In this document: piece after piece, positions 28,470-36,755 of the stretch
Layout of the letters: each line of letters opens with the position of its first letter
How positions within the stretch are numbered: the first letter of the stretch is position 1
Source of the DNA: JAUVKT01 sp942491535
Lineage (GTDB): Bacteria; Bacteroidota; Bacteroidia; Bacteroidales; VadinHA17
Direction: 5' to 3'
Assembly (NCBI GenBank): GCA_942491535.1
Contig: CALOBV010000026.1
Coordinates: forward strand, 186,001-250,000
Length of the DNA: 64,000 nt
The notes under the pieces: model-generated
What the model saw: the letters and a program-made list of their open reading frames with translations, nothing else
What the model was told of the DNA's origin: nothing
The model's database searches: none
Made by a program: the position numbers and the translations under genes

Positions 28470-28536
28470 TCTTCGCTCTTTGCTCTCCGCTCTATGCTCT
28501 TAGCTCTTCGCTCTTAGCTCTTTGCCTCTTCGTCTC
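28470..28536. repeat. Degenerate GCTCTT-rich 7-mer-like repeat
   Basis: About nine imperfect units of the pattern GCTCTTN or CTCTTCG fill the stretch up to the stop codon of the minus-strand pyrophosphatase gene. The reverse complement resembles the sequence right after the GGGCATA array at 19062. The two repeat families therefore travel together. Confidence 0.7.
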
Positions 28537-29214
28537 TTAAACAGATGAAACAGCGTCTTCGAGAGTCTCAAACCTTTTATGGTAATCTTTAAGCGACCTA
28601 TTTATTACTTCCTTAGCCTCTTCTGCACCATAAATATGTGTAATCTCAACGTCGGCAACATTTCCGGGAAGATCCTTATAGGTAAGAAAATAGTGTTTCA
28701 GCCTGTTTACTACAACTTCCGGAAGATCGCTTATCTCATCAAACTGTGAATACATAGCATCATTATGAAGAACTGACACTATCTTATCGTCGGCTTCATT
28801 ACCATCCAGCATTCTGAATCCTCCTATTGGGCGGGCTTTAACAAGAATGTTACCATGAATAATATCCTTCTCTGTCAGAACGAGTATATCTATAGGGTCC
28901 TTATCCCCGATTATATCTTTCCTGTTTGTCTTCTCTCTGGCAAATTCTGCAACAAGCTCGCCACTGAAAGTGAGTGGCAGGAATCCATACAATGCCGGAA
29001 CGACATTTGAGTACTTTTGGGGTCTATCCAGCTTAAGATAGCCACTAACCTTATCTACCTCATACTTTACAGTATCTGACGGAACCATTTCTATAAAACA
29101 TGTTACAACATCCGGAGCATCCGGGCCTATATCAATGCCATGCCATGGATGTGATTTATATCTCAATCCCATTAATTTGCCAATAGGATCCATTAATTCA
29201 TTATACCTTCTCAT
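28537..29214 (-). CDS. ppa: Inorganic pyrophosphatase, family I
   Basis: The protein has 225 residues. Family I motifs are present: HPWHGIDIG, KYEVDKVSGYLKLDRP (active-site E, K and D region), PALYGFLPLTF and the metal-binding GDKDPIDILVLTE. It hydrolyses pyrophosphate and pulls biosynthetic reactions forward. It starts 12 bp after murF and is probably co-transcribed with it. Its stop codon sits beside the degenerate GCTCTT repeat. Confidence 0.9.
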   Translation of the reverse strand: MRRYNELMDPIGKLMGLRYKSHPWHGIDIGPDAPDVVTCFIEMVPSDTVKYEVDKVSGYLKLDRPQKYSNVVPALYGFLPLTFSGELVAEFAREKTNRKDIIGDKDPIDILVLTEKDIIHGNILVKARPIGGFRMLDGNEADDKIVSVLHNDAMYSQFDEISDLPEVVVNRLKHYFLTYKDLPGNVADVEITHIYGAEEAKEVINRSLKDYHKRFETLEDAVSSV

Positions 29215-29226
29215 ATCTTAAGTTTT

Positions 29227-30519
29227 TTAGAGATAATTGTATATCCGTTCCAGCCCGATACCTCTCGAACCTTTTATAAGTACAAAACTATCCTTAATTG
29301 GTCGCTTTTTCAAATCAGAGATTAATAATTCTGCATCCTTATAAACTTTGATACCTGACCCGGCTGCCACTTCACAAAATATTTTACCAACCAGGTAAAC
29401 ATCAATATTTGGGGTTCCCTTAAGAATATCTACAATTGTATTATGTTCCGTAAGTGAATAATCTCCCAATTCAAGCATATCTCCCAGTATAATAACCTTT
29501 CTGTCGGAAGCAGAATTCAGGAAAGAACCAATAGCAAGAGACATACTGTCGGGGTTTGCATTATAAGCATCACACAGGAGGGTATTTCTTTTTGTTTCGA
29601 TTAATTGCGACCTGTTATTTTCGGGTTTATATGTTTCTATCGCACTTATTATCTCACTTATATCCACACCGTATTTTAGTCCGACAGCCAGAGCTGACAT
29701 TATATTTTCCGAATTATGAACTCCGTTCAGGGCAGATTCAATCTTGTATTTCCTCTTAGCATAATAAAATTCCATCATTAATTTTCTGCCCTGCTCTACC
29801 CTGCCCTGTTCTAGTGTGCTATCCGGTTTACTATAAGGAATCATGTTTGCATCAACCTTACTGACAATCTTCTTTAATATTGGATTACTATCATTGTAAA
29901 TAATTGTCCCCCCGGTACCAGCCAGATATTCATAAAGTTCGCCTTTGGCCTTTATCACACCCTCCAATGAACCAAAGCCCTCAAGATGGGCCTTCCCGAT
30001 ATTTGTAATTAATCCGGCTGTTGGAAGAGCAATTCTGCAGAGATCAGCTATCTCTCCTACATGATTAGCCCCCATCTCAATTACCATAAATGAAGTATCG
30101 GGGCCGGCTTCCAGCAGAGTTAACGGAAGTCCAATATGGTTATTCAGGTTACCCCTGGTATAGTGAACCGTATATTTCCGGGAAAGCACCCGGGCAATTA
30201 ATTCTTTTGTTGTTGTTTTGCCGTTTGTACCTGTAATAGCAAGAACCGGTACTTCGAAACTTTCACGGTGAAGCCGGGCTATATCCTGCAGCATTAGTAA
30301 TACATCATCAACAAGAATGGTATAATCCGAACTGTATTGGGGATTATCTATTATGGCCTTTATCGCTCCCTTCTTAATTGCATCAGGAGCAAATTTATTC
30401 CCATCAAAATTATCCCCTTTCAGGGCAAAAAAAATATCACCGGCTTTGACCTTTCTCGAATCGGTAACAAGACCTGCCCTGGTGCCAGATATTAAGCTGT
30501 ATATGTAATTTGCCGTCAT
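29227..30519 (-). CDS. murF: UDP-MurNAc-tripeptide-D-Ala-D-Ala ligase
   Basis: The protein has 430 residues. The N-terminal region (GLVTDSRKVKAGDIFFALKG) binds the UDP-MurNAc substrate. The central ATPase has AITGTNGKTTTKELIARVL and EMGANHVGEI. The C-terminal domain contains DAYNANPDSM, the usual MurF signature. It adds the D-Ala-D-Ala dipeptide in peptidoglycan synthesis. It lies downstream of gldJ, an order I recall from other Bacteroidota, but a terminator separates the two. Confidence 0.95.
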   Translation of the reverse strand: MTANYIYSLISGTRAGLVTDSRKVKAGDIFFALKGDNFDGNKFAPDAIKKGAIKAIIDNPQYSSDYTILVDDVLLMLQDIARLHRESFEVPVLAITGTNGKTTTKELIARVLSRKYTVHYTRGNLNNHIGLPLTLLEAGPDTSFMVIEMGANHVGEIADLCRIALPTAGLITNIGKAHLEGFGSLEGVIKAKGELYEYLAGTGGTIIYNDSNPILKKIVSKVDANMIPYSKPDSTLEQGRVEQGRKLMMEFYYAKRKYKIESALNGVHNSENIMSALAVGLKYGVDISEIISAIETYKPENNRSQLIETKRNTLLCDAYNANPDSMSLAIGSFLNSASDRKVIILGDMLELGDYSLTEHNTIVDILKGTPNIDVYLVGKIFCEVAAGSGIKVYKDAELLISDLKKRPIKDSFVLIKGSRGIGLERIYNYL

Positions 30520-30522
30520 ATT

Positions 30523-30555
30523 AAAAAAACCTCATTACAGTCTCCCGTAATGAGG
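30523..30555 (-). terminator. Terminator between gldJ and murF
   Basis: CCTCATTAC (30530-30538) and GTAATGAGG (30547-30555) form a perfect 9-bp stem. On the minus strand a run of seven T follows. It should end gldJ transcription only about 4 bp before the murF start codon. Partial readthrough or an overlapping murF promoter is then needed. Confidence 0.85.
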
Positions 30556-30580
30556 CATAAATATATTTTTCTCAAGCAGT

Positions 30581-32074
30581 TTAAAATCCTGAAGGACTTC
30601 CAACTCTGATCATAGCACATCTAAAACCAAGGTCATCACGTGCAGCTTCCTGATCAAGATATCTCCTTGTTGAAGGATTCAGCCAGTAGGCACGGTCTTT
30701 CCATGAACCACCCTTTATCACCCTTGCATTATCGTCAACCAGCGAGAAATACTCGTTTTCTGCAGGATTCTGGAAATACATCTTTGACGAGCCCTCTCCT
30801 GTATCGTTATTCCACTGTTTTGTGGTTTCTATGGTTGACAGATAGTCACCATCCCTGTAGTTCCTGTAATCGCCTTTCTGGTAGTTAAACCTGTTTGCCA
30901 CGTCAGCATCCTGCACTGTATCTGTCCTCATTCGGCCAAGCTCATCCTTGGTAAGAAGGTTTCCGTTTGCATCTCTGCTAAGATCGGTATATACATTTCC
31001 TCTAAAAGGGTTAAAAGAATTTACATCTTCAGCGCTCAGTGGCCTGTATACATCCTGAACCCACTCATTTACGTTACCAGCCATGCAATACAGTCCATAA
31101 TCATTAGGCCAGTAAGATTTTACATCTACTGTAACAGATCCGTTATCATTAAGGCTTCCGGCAACACCCATAAGGTCTCCTCTTCCTCTTACAAAATTCG
31201 CCATAAATTCACCCTGGTTCTTCTGATTTGCATTTCTTACATTATGTCCGTCCCATGGGTATACTCTTCTCTCAAATATCCTTTCCTCGAAAGTATTTCC
31301 CTTAAGCGAATATGCGGCAAATTCCCATTCTGCTTCGGTAGGGAGCCTGTATCTGGGAAGGAGAATACCATCTTCAAGCATAACTCTTCTTTCCTCCTGG
31401 TTGGGATCAAGGCTGGGTAGATTCTGATTTACAACACCTTCATACTGACCTGCCAGGTAAGCTTCTGTATTGTAGTTATTCTCATTTAGCTGATTGGGAT
31501 CATAGTTTAGTACACCCTGGTCAATTAAAATCTGCTCGTTAACCCTGTCTGTTCTCCAGGCACAATAATCATTTGCCTGCAACCAGTTTACTCCAACTAC
31601 AGGATATTCATTATAAGAAGGGTGGCGGAAATAATATTGAACATAAGGTTCGTTGTAAGCAAGAGGACTTCTCCATACAAGTGTATCGGGTAAGGCTCTA
31701 ACCCTAACCTCAGGATAATTTGTATATACCCTTTTTAGCCACCAGAGGTACATTCTGTAATCGATATTTCTGACTTCAGTCTCATCCATGTAAAACGAAG
31801 AAACGGTAACTCTTCTTATGGAATTGTTCCAGTCGTACATAACGTCTTCCTGGATACGACCCATTGTAAATGTACCTCCCTCAATCAGAACGAGGCCTGG
31901 ACCTGTTTCCTGCTCTGCGCCGGCAACGACTTCAAAGCCACCATTATCAGGGTCGTTGTAGGCCCATCCTGTTGTAGGTGATACATTTGGATCATCGCCC
32001 CCACCAAAAATACTGCATGAGGAGAGAAAAACTACCGCTAATACGAATAAAAGCGAAGATGTAATTTTATACAT
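30581..32074 (-). CDS. gldJ: GldJ-like lipoprotein of gliding/T9SS (FGE-sulfatase fold)
   Basis: From ATG 32074 the protein begins MYKITSSLLFVLAVVFLSSC, a lipoprotein signal with lipobox LSSC. An STGW-like segment (TTGWAYNDPDNGGFE) follows, as in GldJ. The formylglycine-generating-enzyme (SUMF1) fold follows: LVLIEGGTFTMG, MDETEVRN, VVGVNWLQANDYCAWR, YRLPTEAEWEFAA, YCMAGNVNEWVQD, RVIKGGSWKDRAYW. GldJ-family proteins act with GldK in the outer-membrane part of the T9SS and gliding machinery and are not thought to be active FGE enzymes. GldK is the main alternative, but the N-terminus and the neighbouring porU/porV/murF favour GldJ. The earlier in-frame TTG at 32110 falls inside the promoter -7 element and is rejected. 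Confidence 0.85.
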   Translation of the reverse strand: MYKITSSLLFVLAVVFLSSCSIFGGGDDPNVSPTTGWAYNDPDNGGFEVVAGAEQETGPGLVLIEGGTFTMGRIQEDVMYDWNNSIRRVTVSSFYMDETEVRNIDYRMYLWWLKRVYTNYPEVRVRALPDTLVWRSPLAYNEPYVQYYFRHPSYNEYPVVGVNWLQANDYCAWRTDRVNEQILIDQGVLNYDPNQLNENNYNTEAYLAGQYEGVVNQNLPSLDPNQEERRVMLEDGILLPRYRLPTEAEWEFAAYSLKGNTFEERIFERRVYPWDGHNVRNANQKNQGEFMANFVRGRGDLMGVAGSLNDNGSVTVDVKSYWPNDYGLYCMAGNVNEWVQDVYRPLSAEDVNSFNPFRGNVYTDLSRDANGNLLTKDELGRMRTDTVQDADVANRFNYQKGDYRNYRDGDYLSTIETTKQWNNDTGEGSSKMYFQNPAENEYFSLVDDNARVIKGGSWKDRAYWLNPSTRRYLDQEAARDDLGFRCAMIRVGSPSGF

Positions 32075-32107
32075 AATACTGAATTTTATGGTATTATTTC
32101 TAATATT

Positions 32108-32115
32108 CAAATATA
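32108..32115 (-). promoter_or_regulatory. -7 element (TATATTTG) before gldJ
   Basis: The minus strand reads TATATTTG, an exact TAnnTTTG match, 34 bp upstream of ATG 32074. No TTTG at about 20 bp further upstream was found. It fits an own promoter for gldJ inside the PorP-gldJ gap. Confidence 0.55.
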
Positions 32116-32154
32116 ATAATTTTTGCTAAAACTATAATTAATTCCTAAATATAA

Positions 32155-33138
32155 CTACAATTTGGGATAATTTATTGCCTTCATTACACCCGAATTATCA
32201 ACATTATTTAAACTTAAAGAAAGAGTTATCAGATTGGAATGTGTTACCGGTATTTGTGTATCTCTTTTGAATGCGTCGAAAAAGTAATTATAGCTGATAA
32301 TAATCCGCCCTGTCTCAAAGGCTAAGCCGGGTTGTATTGCATATAGACCATCGCGAGAATCTATATGTGTCAACATGCTTATTGTCAGTGGATTATAATT
32401 CAAGCAAGCTCCTGCAGCACCATAGAGAAACTGTCCCTGGAAATTAACAAATAGTAATGGCAAAATTTTTAGGTCCTTATATCCTGTTTCGAATTCGGCA
32501 TCTGCATGTATCGTAATCCTGCGCTTTAATCGGCCATCTTCTTCTCCCCTTCCGACAAGATCGGGTTTTGCCAGGTGGTTGAACGAGATTCCCGAGTTAA
32601 AGTTCCTGTAGTTCATAAGAAATCCGACTCCTACATCAAATAGAATTCCAGACTTAAGGTCAATTATTTCTCCTGTAGGCAAGACAGGTCCAAGCACAGG
32701 ATCGATCTGATCAGGAAATACAGCATTATCCAGATTATAGCTTCTATAGATCAAAGAAGCCACGAAGCCGGCATTTATATACAAATCTCTTCCCGCCCTC
32801 ATGTGATAGGAGTAGGAGGTTCCCAATCTCATGTCGTTTAATATATCCCCGAGCTTGTTTTCCGATAAGTAGAATCCAATTCCTCCCTGCACAGGTTCTA
32901 GATAAGTATCGTATGAGACATATACAGAACCCATACTTAGCTTATTGCCCGGGAAATAGTCACGATATAATATTTTCAAAGTACCATGCCCCCTTGCACC
33001 GCTGTATGCAGGATTAGACATCAGGTTTACTGAATATACCATATCACCTCCAATATCCTGGGCATAAATGCTTTGTGCAAGCATCCAAAGAAAAAGGACG
33101 GGAATGATTTTCAGCTTATTATTATTACCGGGGTACAT
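32155..33138 (-). CDS. PorP/SprF-family T9SS outer-membrane protein
   Basis: From ATG 33138 the protein has a signal peptide (to about residue 26, IYAQ) and the family hallmark VNLMSNPAYSGARG. Beta-strand repeats typical of PorP/SprF follow (GGIGFYLSENKLGD, DIGVGFLMNYRNFNSGISFNH). PorP/SprF proteins form small outer-membrane barrels linked to the T9SS or act as partners of particular T9SS substrates. Which of the two applies cannot be told here. It is divergent from porU and upstream of gldJ. The earlier TTG in frame at 33144 is rejected because it overlaps the predicted -7 element. Confidence 0.85.
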   Translation of the reverse strand: MYPGNNNKLKIIPVLFLWMLAQSIYAQDIGGDMVYSVNLMSNPAYSGARGHGTLKILYRDYFPGNKLSMGSVYVSYDTYLEPVQGGIGFYLSENKLGDILNDMRLGTSYSYHMRAGRDLYINAGFVASLIYRSYNLDNAVFPDQIDPVLGPVLPTGEIIDLKSGILFDVGVGFLMNYRNFNSGISFNHLAKPDLVGRGEEDGRLKRRITIHADAEFETGYKDLKILPLLFVNFQGQFLYGAAGACLNYNPLTISMLTHIDSRDGLYAIQPGLAFETGRIIISYNYFFDAFKRDTQIPVTHSNLITLSLSLNNVDNSGVMKAINYPKL

Positions 33139-33145
33139 AATCAAT

Positions 33146-33153
33146 CAAATATA
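33146..33153 (-). promoter_or_regulatory. -7 element (TATATTTG) before the PorP/SprF gene
   Basis: On the minus strand TATATTTG lies only 8 bp before ATG 33138, so the transcript would have almost no leader. The -33 part is not clear. Confidence 0.4.
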
Positions 33154-33233
33154 AAAACAGTTAGCGGTTATGCAGGCATAAACAGTGCTATGTTTTGCAA
33201 TATGAACTAAAAAAGTTCGTTATTTATTGTGAC

Positions 33234-33265
33234 TCTGAAGAAATATTCTAAATAGACTATCTTTG
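33234..33265 (+). promoter_or_regulatory. Promoter of porU
   Basis: TCTG (33234-33237) and TATCTTTG (33258-33265) are 20 bp apart, matching the Bacteroidota -33/-7 arrangement with one mismatch in the -33 box. The porU ATG is 17 bp downstream of the -7 box. Confidence 0.65.
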
Positions 33266-33282
33266 GCGTTTAGTTACCATAG

Positions 33283-36200
33283 ATGAGCATACTGAGGCTT
33301 ATATATCTGACATTGCTTTTTCTTATTTCTGGGAATACCCTGATATGGGCTCAGACATATGCTGAATCATCAGTTCTTGCAGAGGGCAAGTGGATTAAAT
33401 ACACTACTGAACGTAAGGGTATTATCAGAATAACATTCGATCAACTGGAATCATATGGTTTACCGGAAGGAACAGTTCCGGCAATATATGCCAATAATTT
33501 TGGCCTATTATCATATATGAACAACGATCCCTATCCAGACGATCTCAAACCTGTATCTGTTTATATTAATAAGGGTAGCGACAATATCTTTAATTCAGGC
33601 GATTATTTACTATTCTTTTCAGAAAGCACGCACAGATGGACATATAAAGCTAACGAAGGTTACAGCTTTAAAAGACATTATTACTCAGATTCGTCGGCAT
33701 TTTTTATTACCTGGTCGCAGGCTACGCTTGAAATGTCTGTTTTGGATGTCCAGGCAAGCCCGGGCGGAACTACTTCATATTATGATTGCCTCTCCATCCA
33801 CGAAATTGAAAAATCAAACCTTATTAAATCAGGCAGGGAATGGTATGAACCGGTTTCCTATTTACAGGAGGTGGTATTTGACGAACTGGAATTTGCAGGT
33901 GAAAATGAACCCGGAGAAACAGCAAAATATAAGATAAGGGCATTTGCACGATCAGCTGATATGACAACATTCAGGCTTAAGAGCGGAGGCGCATATCTTG
34001 CACTCCTGCCTGTAGCAGGTGTTGATATATCAAGCTCGACAGGAACCTATGCCCGGGAGGTTTACCAGGCTGGTGAGTTTGACCCTCTTGAAAATCCAGA
34101 TCCTCTAATACTTGAATTCCATAATAATGGTGATCTGAGTGCAAAGGCATGGCTGGATTACCTGATTATTCAATCGAGGAAAAAGATAAAATATGAAGGT
34201 AGTCCTCTTATTATCAGGGATTATATGAGTATAGGAGAAGGAGCAATGGTTGAATATAAAGTTGAATCAGCACAGGATAATCTGATTGTATGGGATATAA
34301 GTAATAGTAGAAACCCGGTAATCATTAACACTGAGTATTCTGAGGGCAGTATCTCGTTTGTGTCTGAAATGGATAGCCTGCATACCTTTATCGTCTTTGA
34401 TCCGTCAGGCACATCGGGTCCGGGCAACCAGGGCCATGTAATTCCCAATCAAAACCTGCATTCTCCAGAAGCATATGATGGAATAATTGTCACTCATAAA
34501 ACATTTCGCCCTATGGCTGAAGAGCTGGCAGATATCCATTATCAAAATGAAAGAATTGTTTCTTTGGTGGTAACACCGGAAGAAATATATAATGAATTCT
34601 CAGGCGGCGTTCCGGATATCTCGGCGATCCGGAATTTCGTAAGGATGGTTTATTCAAGAAATAAAAATGGCTCCAGGCCACTCAAATATCTGACTCTTTT
34701 TGGTGACGGATCTTATCAGAATATTACACCTGCACCTGAAAATCCGAATTACATCCCTACCTATCAAACACAAAATTCACACGTTAATATACAATCATAT
34801 ACATCGGATGATTATTATGGCCTGTTGGATGCAGGCGAAGGAGAAGCAATTGGTTATATTGATATTGGAATTGGCAGATTTCCTGTTTCGGATACTATCC
34901 AGGCTAACATTATGCTGAAGAAGACAAGATCATATTTAAATGCTGAAAACATGGGATCATGGAAAAATACGATCCTGATGATTGCAGATGATGAGGACTC
35001 AAATACTCACCTGAATGATGCAGAAGGTCTTAGTTCGCTGATTGAAAGTAATGCACCACCAATAAATATTGATAAGGTGTACTTTGATTCATACAGGCAG
35101 GAAACAACTATTAACGGAGAATCTTATCCTGATGCGACAGATGCTATTAATGACAGGATAAAGGCCGGATGTCTAATTTTCAATTATCTGGGACATGGCA
35201 ATGAGCTGGGACTGGCTCATGAAAGAGTAGTTAAGATTGATGATATTAATTCATGGAAAAATATTGATAAGCTCCCTCTATTTATAACTGCAACATGCGA
35301 GTTCAGCCGCTTTGATGATATAGAAATTGAGCCTGGTAGTGGAGAAATATCTCAGAAATCATCAGCCGGAGAGCTTGTTCTCCTGAATGGCCAGGGTGGT
35401 GGAATTGCTCTTATGACTACAACCCGCATAGTGTATTCGGCACCTAATTATATACTCAATAACAGGATTTACAAATACGCCTTCGAACGCGACAGTGAAG
35501 GTAAAGGACGTACTCTTGGTGATATTTTCCGCCTGGCAAAGAATGATGCAGGAACAGGAGATAATAAAAGAAATTTTACACTTCTTGGTGACCCTGCCCT
35601 TAAACTGGCATACCCATGGCATGGAGATGTTGTGACAGACTCAATCAATGGCACAGAAGTTTCAGTCTTTAATGACACAATAAAAGCTCTTTCTGAATTA
35701 ACGATCAAAGGTCATATAATAAATACGGAGGGACAGGAGGAGAACAGTATCAATGGCCTGATAAACACCGTAATATTTGATAAAAAATATGAGTTAAGCA
35801 CACTCGCCAACGATGGAGGGGCACCCTTCTCATATAAGAAGCAGGACAGGTCATTATTCAGGGGCACCGGACAGGTAATAAACGGAGGCTTTGAAATAAA
35901 AGCCCTTATTCCAAGAGATATAGATTTTACATTTGGAGCGGGAAAGATAAGCTACTATGTCAGTTCAGACACAGCTGATTACACAGGCAGCTTCGCAGAT
36001 ATTATTATTGGAGGATTCAGTGATATTAACATATCTGACACCACAGGTCCGGAGATCCGTTTGTTTCTGAATGATACTTTATTCAGAGACGGTGGACTAA
36101 CTAATAATACTCCCGAACTACTTGCACTGATAAGTGATAAAGGTGGAATAAATACCTCAGGAACCGGTATTGGGCACGATATTGTTAGCTACCTGGATAA

Positions 36201-36696
36201 TGATAAAACCAATTCCGTAATTCTGAATAATTTCTATGAAAATAATTTAAACACCTATTCATCAGGTAAAATAGTATACCCACTTGGTGAGCTTGCCGGA
36301 GGAAAGCATATTCTTAGTCTTAAAGCATGGGATAATTTCAATAACTCCACAACTACAAACCTTGTCTTTATAGTTGAGACAGACAAAGGCCTGGTTCTGA
36401 ACAGGTTAATCAATTACCCTAATCCTTTTATATACGATACAAAAATAATCTTCGATCATAACAGGCCCGATACTGAAATGGAGATCAATATTGATATCTA
36501 TAACTCAAGGGGTTCACTTATTAAGAGAATTACAACGTTCCGGAATAGCTCCGGGTTCAGTTTAAATCCAATAGTATGGGACGGCTACGATGACAGGGGT
36601 TCCAGGGTCGGACGTGGTATTTATTTATATTCTGTAAATATTAAAACTGCTTCTGGAGAAAAGGCCAGGATATCAGGTAGAATGGTTATTTTATAG
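33283..36696 (+). CDS. porU: Type IX secretion sortase PorU
   Basis: The protein has 1137 residues, the usual size for PorU. It has a signal peptide (ending IWAQ at about residue 24), a long beta-rich N-terminal part, and a gingipain-like C25 peptidase domain. The catalytic His is near residue 638 (NYLGHGNELG) and the Cys near 672 (FITATCEFSRFDD). The C-terminal Ig-like region ends with LINYPNPFIYDT and WDGYDDRGSRVGRGIYLYSV, a T9SS C-terminal-domain signature. PorU cleaves the sorting domain of cargo at the cell surface and transfers it to lipopolysaccharide, working with PorV. The porV gene follows after about 60 bp. Confidence 0.93.
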   Translation: MSILRLIYLTLLFLISGNTLIWAQTYAESSVLAEGKWIKYTTERKGIIRITFDQLESYGLPEGTVPAIYANNFGLLSYMNNDPYPDDLKPVSVYINKGSDNIFNSGDYLLFFSESTHRWTYKANEGYSFKRHYYSDSSAFFITWSQATLEMSVLDVQASPGGTTSYYDCLSIHEIEKSNLIKSGREWYEPVSYLQEVVFDELEFAGENEPGETAKYKIRAFARSADMTTFRLKSGGAYLALLPVAGVDISSSTGTYAREVYQAGEFDPLENPDPLILEFHNNGDLSAKAWLDYLIIQSRKKIKYEGSPLIIRDYMSIGEGAMVEYKVESAQDNLIVWDISNSRNPVIINTEYSEGSISFVSEMDSLHTFIVFDPSGTSGPGNQGHVIPNQNLHSPEAYDGIIVTHKTFRPMAEELADIHYQNERIVSLVVTPEEIYNEFSGGVPDISAIRNFVRMVYSRNKNGSRPLKYLTLFGDGSYQNITPAPENPNYIPTYQTQNSHVNIQSYTSDDYYGLLDAGEGEAIGYIDIGIGRFPVSDTIQANIMLKKTRSYLNAENMGSWKNTILMIADDEDSNTHLNDAEGLSSLIESNAPPINIDKVYFDSYRQETTINGESYPDATDAINDRIKAGCLIFNYLGHGNELGLAHERVVKIDDINSWKNIDKLPLFITATCEFSRFDDIEIEPGSGEISQKSSAGELVLLNGQGGGIALMTTTRIVYSAPNYILNNRIYKYAFERDSEGKGRTLGDIFRLAKNDAGTGDNKRNFTLLGDPALKLAYPWHGDVVTDSINGTEVSVFNDTIKALSELTIKGHIINTEGQEENSINGLINTVIFDKKYELSTLANDGGAPFSYKKQDRSLFRGTGQVINGGFEIKALIPRDIDFTFGAGKISYYVSSDTADYTGSFADIIIGGFSDINISDTTGPEIRLFLNDTLFRDGGLTNNTPELLALISDKGGINTSGTGIGHDIVSYLDNDKTNSVILNNFYENNLNTYSSGKIVYPLGELAGGKHILSLKAWDNFNNSTTTNLVFIVETDKGLVLNRLINYPNPFIYDTKIIFDHNRPDTEMEINIDIYNSRGSLIKRITTFRNSSGFSLNPIVWDGYDDRGSRVGRGIYLYSVNIKTASGEKARISGRMVIL

Positions 36697-36728
36697 AACC
36701 ATGCAATAAAGAGAGATTAAAAATGTTA

Positions 36729-36736
36729 TATATTTG
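36729..36736 (+). promoter_or_regulatory. -7 element (TATATTTG) before porV
   Basis: TATATTTG is an exact TAnnTTTG match 20 bp before ATG 36756. The in-frame ATG at 36723 lies upstream of it, so ATG 36756 is preferred. No TTTG was seen 20 bp further upstream. Confidence 0.55.
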
Positions 36737-36755
36737 CTATGTAAAACAATTATTG

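Noticed and set aside
32155..33144. Start of the PorP/SprF gene at TTG 33144
   Set aside because: ATG 33138 is two codons later and gives the same signal peptide; TTG is a rare start here.
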